Assembly (NCBI GenBank): GCA_910574455.1
Contig: CAJSYZ010000011.1
Location: forward strand, 3,456,941 to 3,520,940
Direction of reading: 5' to 3'
Length of the DNA: 64,000 bases
Origin: Trichaptum fuscoviolaceum
Lineage: Eukaryota > Basidiomycota > Agaricomycetes > Hymenochaetales > Trichaptaceae
Below the pieces are notes generated by a model. The model made no database searches. It worked only from the letters and a program-made list of their open reading frames with translations, and was not told the DNA's origin. A program made the translations under genes and the position numbers. Shown here one piece after another: positions 23,068-35,934 of this stretch; position 1 is the first letter of the stretch, and the number at the start of each line of letters is the position of its first letter.

Positions 23068-26000
23068 TCAGGGAGAAGGAGGCTCATGTGTTCTCGGCTC
23101 TATTTCACTCCCATCGAGCCCTAAAGGCCAGAAGGTGTTTTTGAATACTCCATTAGGATCGTATTTCCTCTTAATCTCGCACAATCGGGCCCAGTTGTCT
23201 TCGCCATAGGCTCCGAAAATCCTATGTGCAGTCTCGTGACGGCCGAAGAACTGTGTTACGACAGATGAGCCCGGGAGTCTTATAGAACAATTTTCAAATC
23301 TTACAGCTGGGTATGGTCCTCCGCAGGCAACAGGTGCCAAAGTTTCATAGATCCACTAATCGATGGAGTCAGTCAGTTACTAGTGTTGTCTTCCAAAAGT
23401 AAAGGATAATCATTCACATGTTCCGCAGTAGTCACACATAGAGGATCGTCATCACCCAAATCCCATTGATGGAAGGCGACCACGGTGAACCCTGCCTCGC
23501 GTTGGTTCTTCGGAATACACGTGTCGTCAGCATCAGCAACAGCACCCCCGGCTAACTCAAACAGCCAAGCTATTAAACACGACGAAGATCAATCAATGGC
23601 TGTGATGTGCTACGAACTTCAGAAGACGCACTGCAGCCAATCGGGGTGTTTGCGAATTCCAAAACAGACTTATGAATGACTTCGTCCGGGAGTGAAGTGA
23701 TTAATGCAGATCGTATGAACCACTGCCGGCCGGCTGAAATAGGGTGGATAAATTCAGTATGCTAGGCTTCTGTAGAATAGAATAGAACGCTGGCGAACCT
23801 TTGCCTCTGAGGATCTGTGCCACACTATCCTGCTGACTGAGGAAAGTTTTCTCGGAGACTTCATTCAGCAGACAAGGTTCGCCGTCCCAGCTGCTGATTG
23901 CCTGAAGAAATTCTTGGCCTTTCTCTCCAGGACCAACGTAGCAAATTTGGACAACAGCAAGAGAACCCTTCCCCGCCGGACCGGCTGTGAAAAGTACATT
24001 TGCATAGAGTTCACGGGGTGCACTCTTAATGCAGTCCCGGAAGTGCTTCAACAAAGATACGGCAGTCGCTGGATGGAAGTTGCTAGAGGGTAGCAGATTA
24101 TTAAACTTTTGATAAGGAAATAGGAAGGGGAGAGTACGAACTAAATCAAATTACCCGCGAATACAACCGGTACGGGGTACGCCAACGCCTTGTAGCGTGT
24201 TATGATGCCGAACGCAGGTCCTGCTCCTCGGATCGCCCACCATAGATCTGCACGACTGGTCATTAAGCCATTGCTGATGCGAGTGACAATTGCGAAACGC
24301 ACCTTGATTCTCCTTCGCGTTTACAATAGTAATAGTACCATCCGCAAGAACCACCTCCGCCTCCACCAATGCGTCAATGGAAAGACCGTACAAACGTGAG
24401 AGAAAGCCGAACCCCCCGAGGATCATGACCGAAGATCCGACCGGATGAGCAGCACTGGAATCTCCAGATGATAAAGGTCACCCGACATGAAATCCCAGGG
24501 ATACAGGACTCACAGAGGGATGTGATACGCCACATCGCAAAGACTCCCATCCGGTCCTTTTGCTGGTAGTCTGTTTGAATTAGTGTAGAAGTCAATCTCC
24601 TTCTGGTTCACACCCGCCCCGAGCGTGACGTACGCATGCGGATGCACGGGAACCGCTGCCTGCATGATAATTCAAGGAGTTAGCTCATAGTCACGCGATT
24701 TAAGAATGTCCACATACCGATGTCAGGTACGAATCAGTCGATGCTGCACTGGCTGCGAGCTGCGAGAGTAATGGAGGACTGACGTCATTCGACCGGCTCG
24801 CAGATGGGCCTATAGAAGTATTTGCACTAGGACCTGGCAACGAGAAAGGGTACGACAACGGCCGCTGATACGATGGCTGCACATAGGCTGCCGGACTGTT
24901 GAACAATGATGACGAGGATGGACGAGACGTTGACGACGACAAGTATCCAAACGGGTCCTCCGAACGCAAACCGACCTTCGGCAATGCGAGTGGAGGGAGG
25001 TTAGACACGTGAGATCGCCGTGCAATCTGCGTGTGGGCTTCAGTGGATGGTAAATTTGTCCCCGCAGATTGGGATTCCCGATGAGCAGCTTCGGCCTCGT
25101 CAGGCAGCTGATCCTGTAGCACACCATCAGGCAGAGGATGACCACCGACCACTTCCGTACATCGGACGTCAAAATACGGCGCTGGATCCTGTTGCTTGTC
25201 GCCCTCAGTGCTTGTGGGAGGACTGACGTCCATGAATGGAGCAGAGCCCAAGGCGCTGGAGTTTTCGGTGTCGTTCGATTCCGTGCTTTCCGAAGAGGCG
25301 ACGTGACTCATTTCTGGGACAGTCATATCGAGAGGCAAGCGCGACGGGTGAAAGTATCCATCAGGATCAATCCGGCGGCGAACGCTGGGAGAAGGAAGGT
25401 CGAAGCTATTCCCATGTGTCTGCACCAGAAAATCAGCGACACGAGCGTTTCGAGGTAAACCGCCTATATAAGCGTCGGGACTACGTTCTCGCTTTCTCGA
25501 ACCGGACTGAGCGGCCATGTTAGGTATGAAAGCGCTCTCTGAAGAAGATGTCGTTGTAATATCTCTCGCCTTGTCTTTTCCCTTAGACCAAGGCTCGAGC
25601 ATGTCGCGCAAGCCAACATAACTTCCGTCAGATCTTGGTTCTTCGATGTCAACGCCTTTCAGCATCTGTAGGTCAATGACTATGTCACCGTTGATAGCCC
25701 AGCCTGCCGTCCCATAACCACCAGATTTCACGGAGAGTGCCAAATCGTGTTTTACACAGAATTTAACAATCCTACATCATCTCTGATCAGTAACAAGAAT
25801 TACAAATAAGAAGACAGAAAGTAAAGATGTTCCGATCAACAGAAATAGACGGGTTCTTCTGCCCGAATAAGATCTGTTCAAAACGTAAGATAGACTCACG
25901 CACTAACATCCTTTGCGTCCTTAGGCAGTGCGACGGCCATAGCAGGGGTGACGACATTGCCGTTGAAGATCGTAGTATGAAGTTTGAACCTGAGGATCAT

Positions 26001-26159
26001 CGTGAAAACATGTCAAAGATCGAGAGCATCCAAATTAAAGTCAGTTCCTTACTCGGCGGCTGTGCTAGTGAATATCTGCCCGGTCTGTACGTGCTGCAAT
26101 TCGTCCAGTAACTCGGTCGAAAGAGCGAGAGGTACAAAAGGCTTGTCACTCGTTTCCAT
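23068..26159 (-). CDS. berberine-bridge-enzyme-like FAD-linked oxidoreductase with large internal insertion
   Basis: Ten exons on the minus strand (26159-26053, 25989-25900, 25771-24718, 24659-24514, 24454-24303, 24247-24142, 24082-23799, 23733-23632, 23569-23418, 23355-23068); total length divides into 827 codons, 826 residues. The FAD-binding PCMH domain is seen as LALSVKSGGYGTAGW (residues ~76-90), then, after an insert, HAYVTLGAG, VGSSVMILGGFGFLSR and a WWAIRGAGPAFGI stretch. The BBE C-terminal segment (NW.RL..IKRKYDPNGVF type) closes the protein. Family enzymes oxidise diverse small molecules and are usually ~500 residues. Here residues ~115-415 are an extra Ser/Pro-rich, disordered block carrying a basic GSRKRERS. 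Tyr85 sits where many members have the His that binds FAD covalently. No secretion signal is visible. Substrate unknown. Confidence 0.85.
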
Positions 26160-26891
26160 ACTTACGTGCAGCAATTTAGAGTATTGTCTCGAATTAAGTC
26201 ACCAAGAGAGAAGCAGAAGGGCAAAAAGGGGGGAAGAGCTGTTTGGCGCCTCCACAATGATCTCAAGAGTTTATTTTATACCCCGATGGCGCTGTTAGGT
26301 AAGTGATCAGGAGAACATTCAACTTCAAATAAATTAGACACTCACCATCCATCCCACACATCGCGCATATTAAGTGCTCATCGGAGCACCTAAAGTTGCC
26401 CATCGCGCAGAACCAAGACTTGCCTGTGCCTCCAAGCTATGTTGTAGCAAGAGAAAAGTCAGTAAGACGAGCCTCGAACAACCATTCGGCCAGCGATCTT
26501 CGGAAGCAAAAACAGCAATTGAAATAGGCTTAGTCACCATGTCTTGAATGGTTACGCTGGAAGTACGGTAATGTTATGGCCACAAAAAGCATCCCAATGA
26601 CCTTTGGAGGAAGCGAAGGTCGGATGCGCACAGCATTCTCCAGATTATATCAAGAAAAGTACTCGATCCGATAGGCTGAAGGCCGGCTTGAGTCTTGTTC
26701 CGCGACTTGCTGCGACATATCGGAGACATGAAACAAAAACTTGAAATGAGCCAACAGCGACGTCGGGAAACGGAGCAAAATAAGACAGAAAACATGGTGC
26801 ATTGCGATGAGTCTAGACTAAATTATTGTGGATAAAACGTATAAATAAAACAATGCAAGGAACCGAAGAAAATAATTGACATAGATAGATG
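26160..26891. other. oxidase promoter and ATPase 3' region
   Basis: 732 bp between two minus-strand genes. Chance frames only; contains the 3' end of the ATPase and the upstream region of the FAD oxidase. Confidence 0.45.
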
Positions 26892-29800
26892 TCATGCCAA
26901 ATCGTCGATCGCATGGTACATTTCCTCGGCGTTGAGCCGTCTTTCATATTTTCGTCGGAGCTCGTGCAATGTGAAGGATGAAGCAGCTAGCAGCAGAAGT
27001 GTCGATAAGTCCGACCAAGCGAGAGCTTCTGTCTGAAAGATAGCCTGCATGAACGGTACATAGATGAGAGCCAATTGGACGATAAAAGAGACGGAAATCG
27101 TTGTCAATAGCATCTTGTTCTGCGTAATTCCGCACCCTATGCCTCTGTTTTGGAGAGCGGAGACCAAGTCGAGAAAAACGAAGCATGTGAAGGTCTGTAA
27201 CAATGTGGAGCAACTAAATAAGAGAAGCAACCAGGCGGCGTTCCAGGAATGCTCACCATCGTTTGATCTCTATGAGACATCATGGAGTCGCTCAGGGCGG
27301 TACCGTAAACGAATAGTGTCGCAAAGACAATGACTGAGGCTGAGAAGACGACACGCCCGATCACTCGTCGGGTGATCAAGTCTTCGTTCTTCTTTCGTGG
27401 AGGTTTCCGCATTACGGCAGGGTCAGCAGGGTCAACGCCTAGCGATTGGCTTGGAGGTCCTATGCGACAAGCGGTCAGAAGTGAGCTGTCAGACAACTGT
27501 CAGAAGGTCAAGGTACTCACCATCCATTAATATGTTGATGAAAAGGATCTGCATAGCATTCAGTGGATTGTGTAGACCAAAAAGCGTGCTCATTGTGATC
27601 AACGCTAAGGCTGCCACGGCGGTACTCAATTGGAACGACAGAAAGTTTTGGATATTGTGAAAGATTGATTTGCCTTCTTCAACAGCGGAAAGGATGGTGC
27701 TGAAATTATCGTCCACCAGAATCATGTCTGCTGCTTCTTTAGCGACATCCGTTCCACTCTTCCCCATTGAAATACCAATGTCCGCCATTTTCAGGGCCGG
27801 AGCGTCGTTGACTTGAAGAAAAAAACAAATTAACACTCGATCAACTGTGGCGGCGGCAATCGGACTTACCTCCGTCTCCAGTCATAGCCACAACGGCACC
27901 TCGCGCCCTGAACGCATTGACGATAGCCATCTTGTGTCTGGGCGTCGTTCTCGCAAACACACTCACGGACCCTACCCGCTCCCGCAGCTGTGACTCGTTC
28001 ATGCCGTCAATGGCTTGACCAGTCAGCACGCTCGTGCGACCAGACTGTACCCGTAGTCCAAGTTGGCGCGCAATTGACAACGCTGTTTGTTCTGCATCAC
28101 CAGTGATCATCACGACCTGTACACCTCCGCTCTGCAAGAGGGAGATGGCGTCGGCTACGCCTGGCCGAGGAGGATCAAGCATGCATTGGAAACCAACAAA
28201 GACAAGGTTCGCAGTTTTGACATCGTCAATGATCTCAACTGAGCCAAAGCCATAAGCGAGGGCGATGACACGTAGGCCACGAGTAGCTGCGTCTGTCGCA
28301 TTCTTTAAGATGACGGTACGCGTTGTAGAATCCAGAGCCGGCGCGGACTCTTCCGTCACATAGTAAAAGTTGCACCGGTCCAATACAGACTCAATAGATC
28401 CTTTGATGAAGCAGCGCTCTTTCGGAGTTGGATCATTCTTGAAAAAGCCGCTCACAGCCATGTACTTCTGCTCTGAATTGAATGGGCGCTCTAAGGTGCG
28501 GTCGAAGTCCTAATAACCGGTGAGTAAACTGCGGCGGTGTGGCAAGGCAATGCACTAACCGCTCGCTGGTCAGTTATCCCAAAGATTGGTAACACTTCCA
28601 GAAGTGCTACGTCGGTTGATTGCCCGATGAAGTTCCCTTCTTCATTTAACCGCGCATTATTGCATATGGATCCAATCCGCAGCGTTTCTTTGAGAGCGGG
28701 GGACGCAGCCACGGGAACAACAGAAGAGTCAACCCGAATAGTTTCATCAACCGTATACGCTTCAGAAACCGTTTGCTCGTTTTTGGTCAACGTTCCTTTC
28801 ACACTTATCAATTAATATAGGAACAATGTACCGCTATTTCACGACATACCGGTCTTGTCAGAGCATATGACGTTGACAGAGCCCAAAGCCTCAACTGACG
28901 GCAACTTCTTCACGATTGCTTTCTTTTTCGACATGCGAAGAACGCCTAAAGCTAGAGTGACGGTTGTTACAATTGGTAGCCCTTCAGGAATAGCTGCTAC
29001 AGCCAAGGATACTAAACGAAAAGGCTCAGCAGTCTGTTCATGAGTAGCGTACGTCGACAAACCTCCAATGGTAAACATTTCAAGCCAATGTCTTTTTTGG
29101 ATGATCCCGATGAAAAATATAACACCGATTATTCCAAAGGAAAAGATCGATAGCTTCTTCGCGAGTTGATCCATGTCCAACTGCAACGGTGTACGCTTCT
29201 CCTCCACCTAAAACAAAGTCAATTGAGGATAAGGTCTACATCCGAGGGTACTCACGTCTTGCATCATTGAGAATATGACGCCAAACTCAGTCTCCTTTCC
29301 AGTTGCAATCACAATGCCCTTGCCGTGCCCTTTGTCAAGTATCAGTGCTGAGAACACAATGGTGAACTATATACCTACCGTTTCTGACGAGTGTGCCCAT
29401 GTACGCGACGCAAGTTCGTTCAGCAAGTGCAACGGACTCGCCAAGTCCGAGATTGGCTACAACACATGGTTGCGTGTTCTTTGACGCAGCTCGAGTCTCG
29501 CCCGTGAGACTGCTTTCATCAATTTCGAGGTGGACCGCGGCAACGATACGGACATCCGCAGGAATACGGTCTCCAACTGAGAAGGTGACCAGGTCACCTG
29601 GGACAAGCTCATTCGCAAGGACCTTCTGCGATCTCCCATCCCGAATAAGATGACAGTAATGAGGAACGAGCTTGTTTAGAGCCTCCAGCGATTTCTCGGA
29701 ACGCTGCTCCTGGACAAAGCCGACTAGAAACGCCATGATTAGCAAACGCTTTGGGCGCAGTTAATCCATCTTACCTGTCAGAACAATCAGGATAGCAATT

Positions 29801-30584
29801 GTAATGCTGACTGCATCGTCGATATTGCCCATAACCGCGCTTATGACAGCACTTCCAAACAATAGAAGAATAAGAGGGGATTCGTATATAGTCTTGGCGA
29901 ATTTCAGAAGGACGGGTTCAGGAGCTTCGACCGAGAACTCATTGTAACCGTATAGTTCTCGTAAACTCGGAATTGCGTCTGAGGAAAGTCCTGAGTCAAG
30001 AGAGGTCCGAAATTGGCTAGTCGTAGCCTAAGTGGAGTGTCAGTGTTACAGGAATCTCCAGATTGGAAGAAACACACATCAGCGGTAAGGCGTGCATGAA
30101 CTGACGAGGGAGTCTCTTGAGCAACCTTGCCTGCATGCCCGTTCCCATTCATGAGTCCTTCCTCCGCTCTATGGTCCGCAGACTGTTCGCCGCTGACAAT
30201 CGAGACAATTCTATCCCACAGCCCCACGCTCCCCTTATTGACAATGTTTTCTATCGACTGGAACGTAGATGAGCTACTTCCAGACGGATGCGAGAGAGGG
30301 AAAGACGAATCCGCATGGTGGCGTCGCAGAGTCGTACTGTACGCGAAGTGAGAGCTCGCATCCTTGGTGGGCGTTAGCGAATCGCTTCCGTGTGCTTCGG
30401 GGAAGTACGACGACGCTGGAGGCGATGGACTTCGAGTTGGGAGGGCTGCATAACCCCTACCAGGTAGAGGTTGTCTTGAAAGTGAGGATGCTGTCGAGAA
30501 CGAAGAAATATGTCCGCCAGACCGGTGGGATTGAAGAGGAATCTCGGTCAATGATGACCGCTTTTTCTGGTGACCACCCTTCAT
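26892..30584 (-). CDS. PMR1: P-type Ca2+/Mn2+ ATPase, PMR1/SPCA type
   Basis: Eleven exons (first 30584-30078, last 27194-26892), all junctions in frame, 1052 residues. Motifs in order: actuator loop [14 protein letters not shown] in the fourth membrane helix; phosphorylation site [14 protein letters not shown] at ~493 (intron splits DKTG/T); nucleotide-binding CFIKGS; hinge [12 protein letters not shown] at ~785; and the last membrane helices with NILMDGPP and HE-rich tail. These define a type IIA Golgi/secretory-pathway calcium-manganese pump, which supplies ions for glycosylation and detoxifies Mn. The first ~165 residues are a Ser/Pro/His-rich extension not present in yeast Pmr1 (~950 residues). 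The ATG at 30584 is the first in frame; a shorter protein starting later is possible. Confidence 0.92.
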
Positions 30585-30813
30585 ATCAAATGTGGTGAGT
30601 TATCTAGTCTTCGTTAAGCATAGTCTCCGAAAGCATGTAAAGTAGGATGGATGGTGTAAAGTAGCAGATATAACTTAGTGTACTCGTGTCTGGTTGGAGA
30701 TATTTCATTTAGTATTCTGCCAGTGTGGGAACCAGTTTCCATGATCCCTGAGACGACAGTATGGCGCATCATATGTTTGAACCTCTATTTCTCCACACCA
30801 TCCAAACCTTGAA
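30585..30813. promoter_or_regulatory. bidirectional promoter region
   Basis: Only 229 bp separate the divergent start codons of the PMR1-like gene (minus) and the SCI1-like gene (plus), so they probably share promoter elements. No clear TATA box. Confidence 0.5.
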
Positions 30814-31927
30814 ATGTCGCATCGCGATAGACGACACAAGGAAGATCTGAGTGAAATTAGAAGAGGTCGAAGCCGAAGCCGAAGCCCTGCAAGGCGAGAT
30901 ACGAGAGAGGGTGATGGGGGGAGGAACCGAAGTCACCGACATTCTCGTTCAAAGTCTCCTTCATTTCAACGCCGCCATTCTCGTTCACCTTCCATAACAC
31001 GCTCCAGGTCGAGGTCACCGAGACGTAAGAGGGAACGCCGCTCAAGGTCGAGGACAAGATCCCGAGAGCGGCATAGGAGGCGACGTTCTCGGTCCGTTTC
31101 TTCTTCCTCTTCCGAACGTAGCGAGAGACATAGTAGAAGACGAAAAGAAAAGAAGAGGAGGCGCAGTCGTAGTAGGGATAAAAAGGACAAGAAGAAAGAT
31201 AAGAAGGTGTGTCGCTGACTATAACAACGAAAATTAGTCCGATGCTAACTGTTTCAAACCTAGAAAAAGAAGGAGAAGGGTGCGGTAACCGCGCAATGGG
31301 GGAAATATGGAATTATAAATGAGTCCAAGTGAGTGCAATAACGTTTAATCTCTACGAGAATTCCGTTCTGATGACATTTATATAAGTCAGTATGATAAAG
31401 AAGCAGAATTCCGAACCTGGCTCGTCGAGGAGCGCAAGATAAATCCCGAAACCATATCGAAGGAGTTGACGAAGAAAGAATTTGCGAAATTCATAGAAGA
31501 CTTCAACACAGGTTAGGGCTATAGACTGTTCCATTTGACCCCTTCTCAAACCTTTATTCCTCAGCCACACTGCCACACGAGAAATATTACAATATGGATG
31601 CTTTCGAGAAACGAATGGCGGCTGTACGCAATGGAGAACTCCTTACAGTACCGGACGATGGATATGATCCGAATGCTGACATGGCTGCGCACTCTAGTGC
31701 CCATAAAAAGGCATCAACGTCGAAAGATACATATTTATCAAAGGAAGATCTTCAGGAGCTGCGCCGCGTACAGGCTGAGAGAACCCAGGTCTGTTACTTT
31801 AACCGCTCAGCAGACTAACCTACTCATTACTTTCTGTGATGTATAGGTTGCAAAAATGAAGTTAATGGGGATGGACATCAAGCAAAGCTTCGGTGTTCGT
31901 ATGGATGGAAACACTTTTGACGAATGA
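30814..31927 (+). CDS. SR-rich nuclear protein, SCI1-like (style cell-cycle inhibitor family)
   Basis: Five exons (30814-31206, 31264-31328, 31387-31511, 31565-31788, 31847-31927), 295 residues, all junctions in frame. Residues 1-131 are dominated by RS dipeptides and basic Lys blocks, as in splicing-associated SR proteins. The rest is a compact conserved segment: VTAQWGKYGIINES, EFRTWLVEERKINPE, KKEFAKFIEDFNTATLPHEK, YYNMDAFEKRM. This arrangement matches the eukaryotic family that includes plant SCI1, nuclear proteins linked to cell-cycle control and RNA metabolism. The function in fungi is not established, to my knowledge. An unspliced frame would end at the first intron. Confidence 0.8.
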
Positions 31928-32601
31928 TGTATGTACATAAGTCAACATTGCCTAAGCTGTGAGTCTGACTTGAAAACAAGATGTAGCTTAGCCTGAGCGA
32001 GTTCTGATGGTGTACTATTTTTACAAAGTTCATGGACTATGCAAGAGCTGCATTAGCCGAAGTCAGACCAAATCTTTGATTCAAGTCGACGTGATCTGCA
32101 GCTCAAAAGGGTAAACGGCAATTCCTCGTTTGGAATTTAATCTATGAATCCAAGTACGAGGCTCGTTCATCCATCAAGAGGCTGTGATTGTACAGAGCAG
32201 TCTGTGCAAAACTGCAGCAAGGGTTCGGTTCTGGTCTACTCCTCCGGATGTCACGCTAATACGGCTTTTTCGTGAACCTTATTGTCAATGCGAATATAGC
32301 TTTTGGGACGGAGCTGTGTACGAGGACCCAGTCACCTGAGAAAGACCAGCGGGTATCTCTGTCGTGAAGTGCTTAATAATCTAGGCTGTCTTCGAGGCGA
32401 TGCGAAATAAAACCATCCCGTTTTTTGAATGTGCGCGCAGTTCTATCTCTGAACAATTCTAAAGTTCGTTACTCAATCTCAGCCCATACGCCACCCAAGG
32501 ATGACTCGACAAGGGTCGTATATACATAGCTTTGCTCCCATGTCTTCGCTTCACTTCGCGTATTCGATCCCTCGGTTGACTGGTCACTCTATAGAGCTAC
32601 C
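31928..32601. other. intergenic, nothing seen
   Basis: 674 bp without a credible ORF; upstream region of family-G gene 2. Confidence 0.45.
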
Positions 32602-33882
32602 ATGCGTGTCGACAATTCCTCTTCAAGCAAGCTCCAAGGGCGAGCATCATTGAGAAGAGCGGTCTCAATGACACGCATAACTCCTGGTCAACGAGCTGAT
32701 TCTGTCTTTCCGTTCATCAAGTATGAACATGCAGAGGTGAGCATTGTTCTACTGAATACTTTCGTGACTTTCTGAATAGACTCAATAGAAGGATCAAGTT
32801 CCGCGAAAGGCGAAGAATGTAGTCGACGAACGGGGCTTTGCGACTTTTGATGCAATGCATTTTGGCACCGCCAAGACAACGAAGACCCGTCGTCGTAGCA
32901 AGTCGACCGTTGATCAAAGAACCCTCGGGCTGCTTGCCGACTCGCACCCCGGCAACTCAGAGGCCACCCTCTCGTCCTTGCTTCCGGGTGCTCTGGAGAC
33001 GACCGCCGCAACATTTGCTTCCTCAGAGAGCAACCAGGCTGAACAGACAGGTCACGATTCAATGTCTAGTCCTCAGGACATGTATACATGTAACTCAAGA
33101 TGGCCTGAGAATAACACAGGCCTTCTTTCTCCTTTTTCCCTACTCCACACCTTCCCTCCGCACGATATGCTCTCAGGCAATGGGGCATGGACAAAATCCT
33201 TACATCTGCAGATGCCATCGCATGGCCCTGGTTACCATATGAATGATCAGTCCAGCAGTCCACCATTTCTCACTGTTCCGGGTACGCCACTGTACCCCTC
33301 ACCAAGCAGCGTCAGTGGAAGTTGGATGTCCGAGCCATCTCCCTCATCCTACTTCAGCTCTACGGCATCGACGTCTCCGTACAGTCCACTCCCTACAGGC
33401 ATGAGTCCTTTCCGTCCGCCTGAAGATCAATCTTCGTGGAACGCAGCAGCTCCCCCAGACGGTCCTGATCACGGACGTCGCCCAGTGGCAGCACCAGGGC
33501 ATTACCCAGACCCTCACGGACTTCCAGACCTCAAGTCCGAGCGCTTGCCTTGTGGGTGCTTTCTCATAACAAATCCCTATAACGCGCATGTTGGTGTCGT
33601 GAAATCCAATCAATGCTGGTACGTTGAGCATTCAAAAGGATCGACTGTTGCCGATTCCTGCCTCGAAGGAGAATGTCAGGTTCCTGATGGATATCGTGTA
33701 CCGATCACCAGCCTTCAACAGTGAGCAACTTTCAACAATTGATAGTAGTGATGTGCGTGGCTCATTTCTCTTCTAGGCCGGATCTTACGCAGAGCATGAT
33801 GCATGGCAACGGAGCAGATGATGGATCTCAGCCATCCGCTTCAAATCTGTCTCTCAACTACGCCTTGGATCAGACTGCATAG
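32602..33882 (+). CDS. family-G protein 2 (unknown, probably nuclear)
   Basis: Three exons (32602-32736, 32789-33720, 33777-33882), 390 residues. The N-terminal part has the segment FATFDAMHFGTAKTTKTR followed by RRSKS, comparable to SFVHFDPKA plus KRNKRS in family-G gene 1, but here on one exon. A Ser/Pro/Tyr-rich middle follows, then a C-terminal Cys module (LPCGCFLI...NAHVGVV...CWYVEH...CLEGEC). The last intron is phase 2 and precedes a short acidic end (NGADDGSQPSAS). The gene at 40504 has a phase-2 intron at the equivalent place, followed by GTDDGG. Membership of the same family is therefore likely though sequence identity is low. No enzyme motif is visible; a regulatory role is inferred from the basic cluster and disordered composition. 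Confidence 0.6.
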
Positions 33883-35934
33883 GCGGACTACTGTAGTGTT
33901 TCGCCCACTGATACCAATGGGTGATGTCTCTTCAGTCTTGATGCCAGCCTTGATGTGATACGAATAGTCGAGCAAGCGAGGACGATTGCTCAGGATGAGC
34001 GCCAGCTCACGTCTTGACTCGATAACTACTATACTTACTGATTGATCTTAACACTGGCAGCGGTACACGTTGTTCCCTCGTGGTCGACCTTCTTAATGTG
34101 CCCGCGATATTCCTGAACTTAGTTTCACGTTTTCATACCCTGGAAGTCCCAGAACGCCCTTCCTCTTGACTCGTATACCTTATGTCCATTATTCTCCATG
34201 CGTTGTTGCATATGTGCTGTATAATTAACGTTGGACTTGTTATCTAACTTTTGGTTTAACACAATAACCTTAGTACTACTACGTCGGAGATTGAATCACT
34301 GGCATGGAGTTATGTAACCTACTTCAATCTGACTCACGTCAGTGCAGCAGTGCTCTTGCTCAACAAGCATCACGGGCGGTGCTTGTTTGTCGTTTTCAGC
34401 ACTTCTTCCATTCCACTTCCAAACTTTCTTCTGTTGTTACCGTTTATGCGGTCCCTATCACCTAGTACACTATAGGCACACTTGAGGTTTCTTTCCCATG
34501 TGAAGCTCAAAGCCATCTCTCCGATTTCCTCCAAAACTGACCTGACCCGGGCCCCAAGAGCGGACATCTAAGGTCTGACATAATTGCTCTTTGCACCCAC
34601 AGGCCTAGCAATATAGAGTATGTGTCTCGCAATTCAGCCGACTTCAAGTTCATAAATCGACATTCGTAAGATTCATCTATTTGACTGCATCTGGACTAAA
34701 GACAGGAAGATGATTGTTCCTGTTTTCTGTAAGCACCTTCTCCCTAGTAAACCTCATATACGATCCTTATGGATGATATACAGAGTATATCTCACGTTCT
34801 TCGCTGCAAATGTGTCGTTTCGCCTTCTTTGTATCTGAGCGCTGTCTCAAGGAGGCCAATCCCAGCCCGCCGCGGTCCCTCCTATCTTATGATGCCCCGT
34901 ATTCATCCGCTTTAGGTCTCTGTGACACGCGACACAATTTCTGCTGACTACCGCGCCGTTCTTAACGGCTCCTGCCTATGCAGAGTATGTGCTGGAAGTT
35001 TTCTATGTTGTGTTCTTCGATTCCCGAGTCAGCATATCGGCCTGCTCTCTGGACGTACCGGCGAGCTGCGGAACGATGGCCTGGATCCTGCATGTACACT
35101 GAAGATCAGTATTCTCAGGAAATGATTCCTCCAGAACCCTTCTGATAATGCAAGGTCCGGCGATTTAGGTACTTACGTTCGGAGCGCACGCAAGTTCAGC
35201 GCTTTCACCACGTGTGTCTCGGCGACATGTTTACTACCAAGCGGTAATTGCGGAGTTTATCAACAGCACTGCATCCGTACTCAAGCTGCGGACAGAACAG
35301 CTGATGTTACGTTTTCTGTAAGTGCCCCGTATCTTACATTAGTTAACTATATGTATGAACCTTACCTTTCTCTCTGCTGCAGATCAGAGATGACTCTCCT
35401 CTTTCGTGTCTAACCGCCTTCTTCAAGAGCCCGAGTCCATCTGCAGACAAATTCTCTCATGCTTTCCCAGCATTCTCCTACTTGGTATATTAGTTTTTGG
35501 CCGCGTTGTACAAGGTATGGACGCGCCACAACACATATTCACTGCCTCTTTGTTGTTCACTGACTTCTGTGCAGTGGTTGTGCTGGAAGCTCATTGCTAT
35601 GCTCCACGCTTATTTAATACATATTTGGGTTTTCTTCCGTGCTTCAGGACGACAGCCTGGTCTCTGCATACACAGCGATGTTCTGTAATCATATCTTACC
35701 CCCTTTTCGACCGCAGAAATCGCCTATAATTGAAAGCTAGCCTTCCTGGTCGTTCCGTGCTCGCCGAGTCTATCTACATAAAGTGTCTGGCCTCTTCTCC
35801 TTCGTAATGAGGACCTATTTCCTGATACCCCCGATTGGCTTTGCTTCCTTGCCGTCCAGTACGGTCTTTTCTTCAAGCTATGTTGCACTCTATGTATTCT
35901 GCTGACATGGGACCTTAGATTTACAACGACTTAT
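33883..35934. other. no supported gene (2.1 kb)
   Basis: Frames up to 107 codons (35406-35729) lack a splice-supported structure and resemble chance frames in pyrimidine-rich upstream DNA. No terminal repeats were found. Confidence 0.4.

Noticed and set aside
10382..33882. biosynthetic gene cluster (acyl-CoA synthetase, FAD oxidase, zinc-cluster regulators)
   Set aside because: No polyketide, peptide or terpene synthase or tailoring set is present, and housekeeping genes lie between the candidates.
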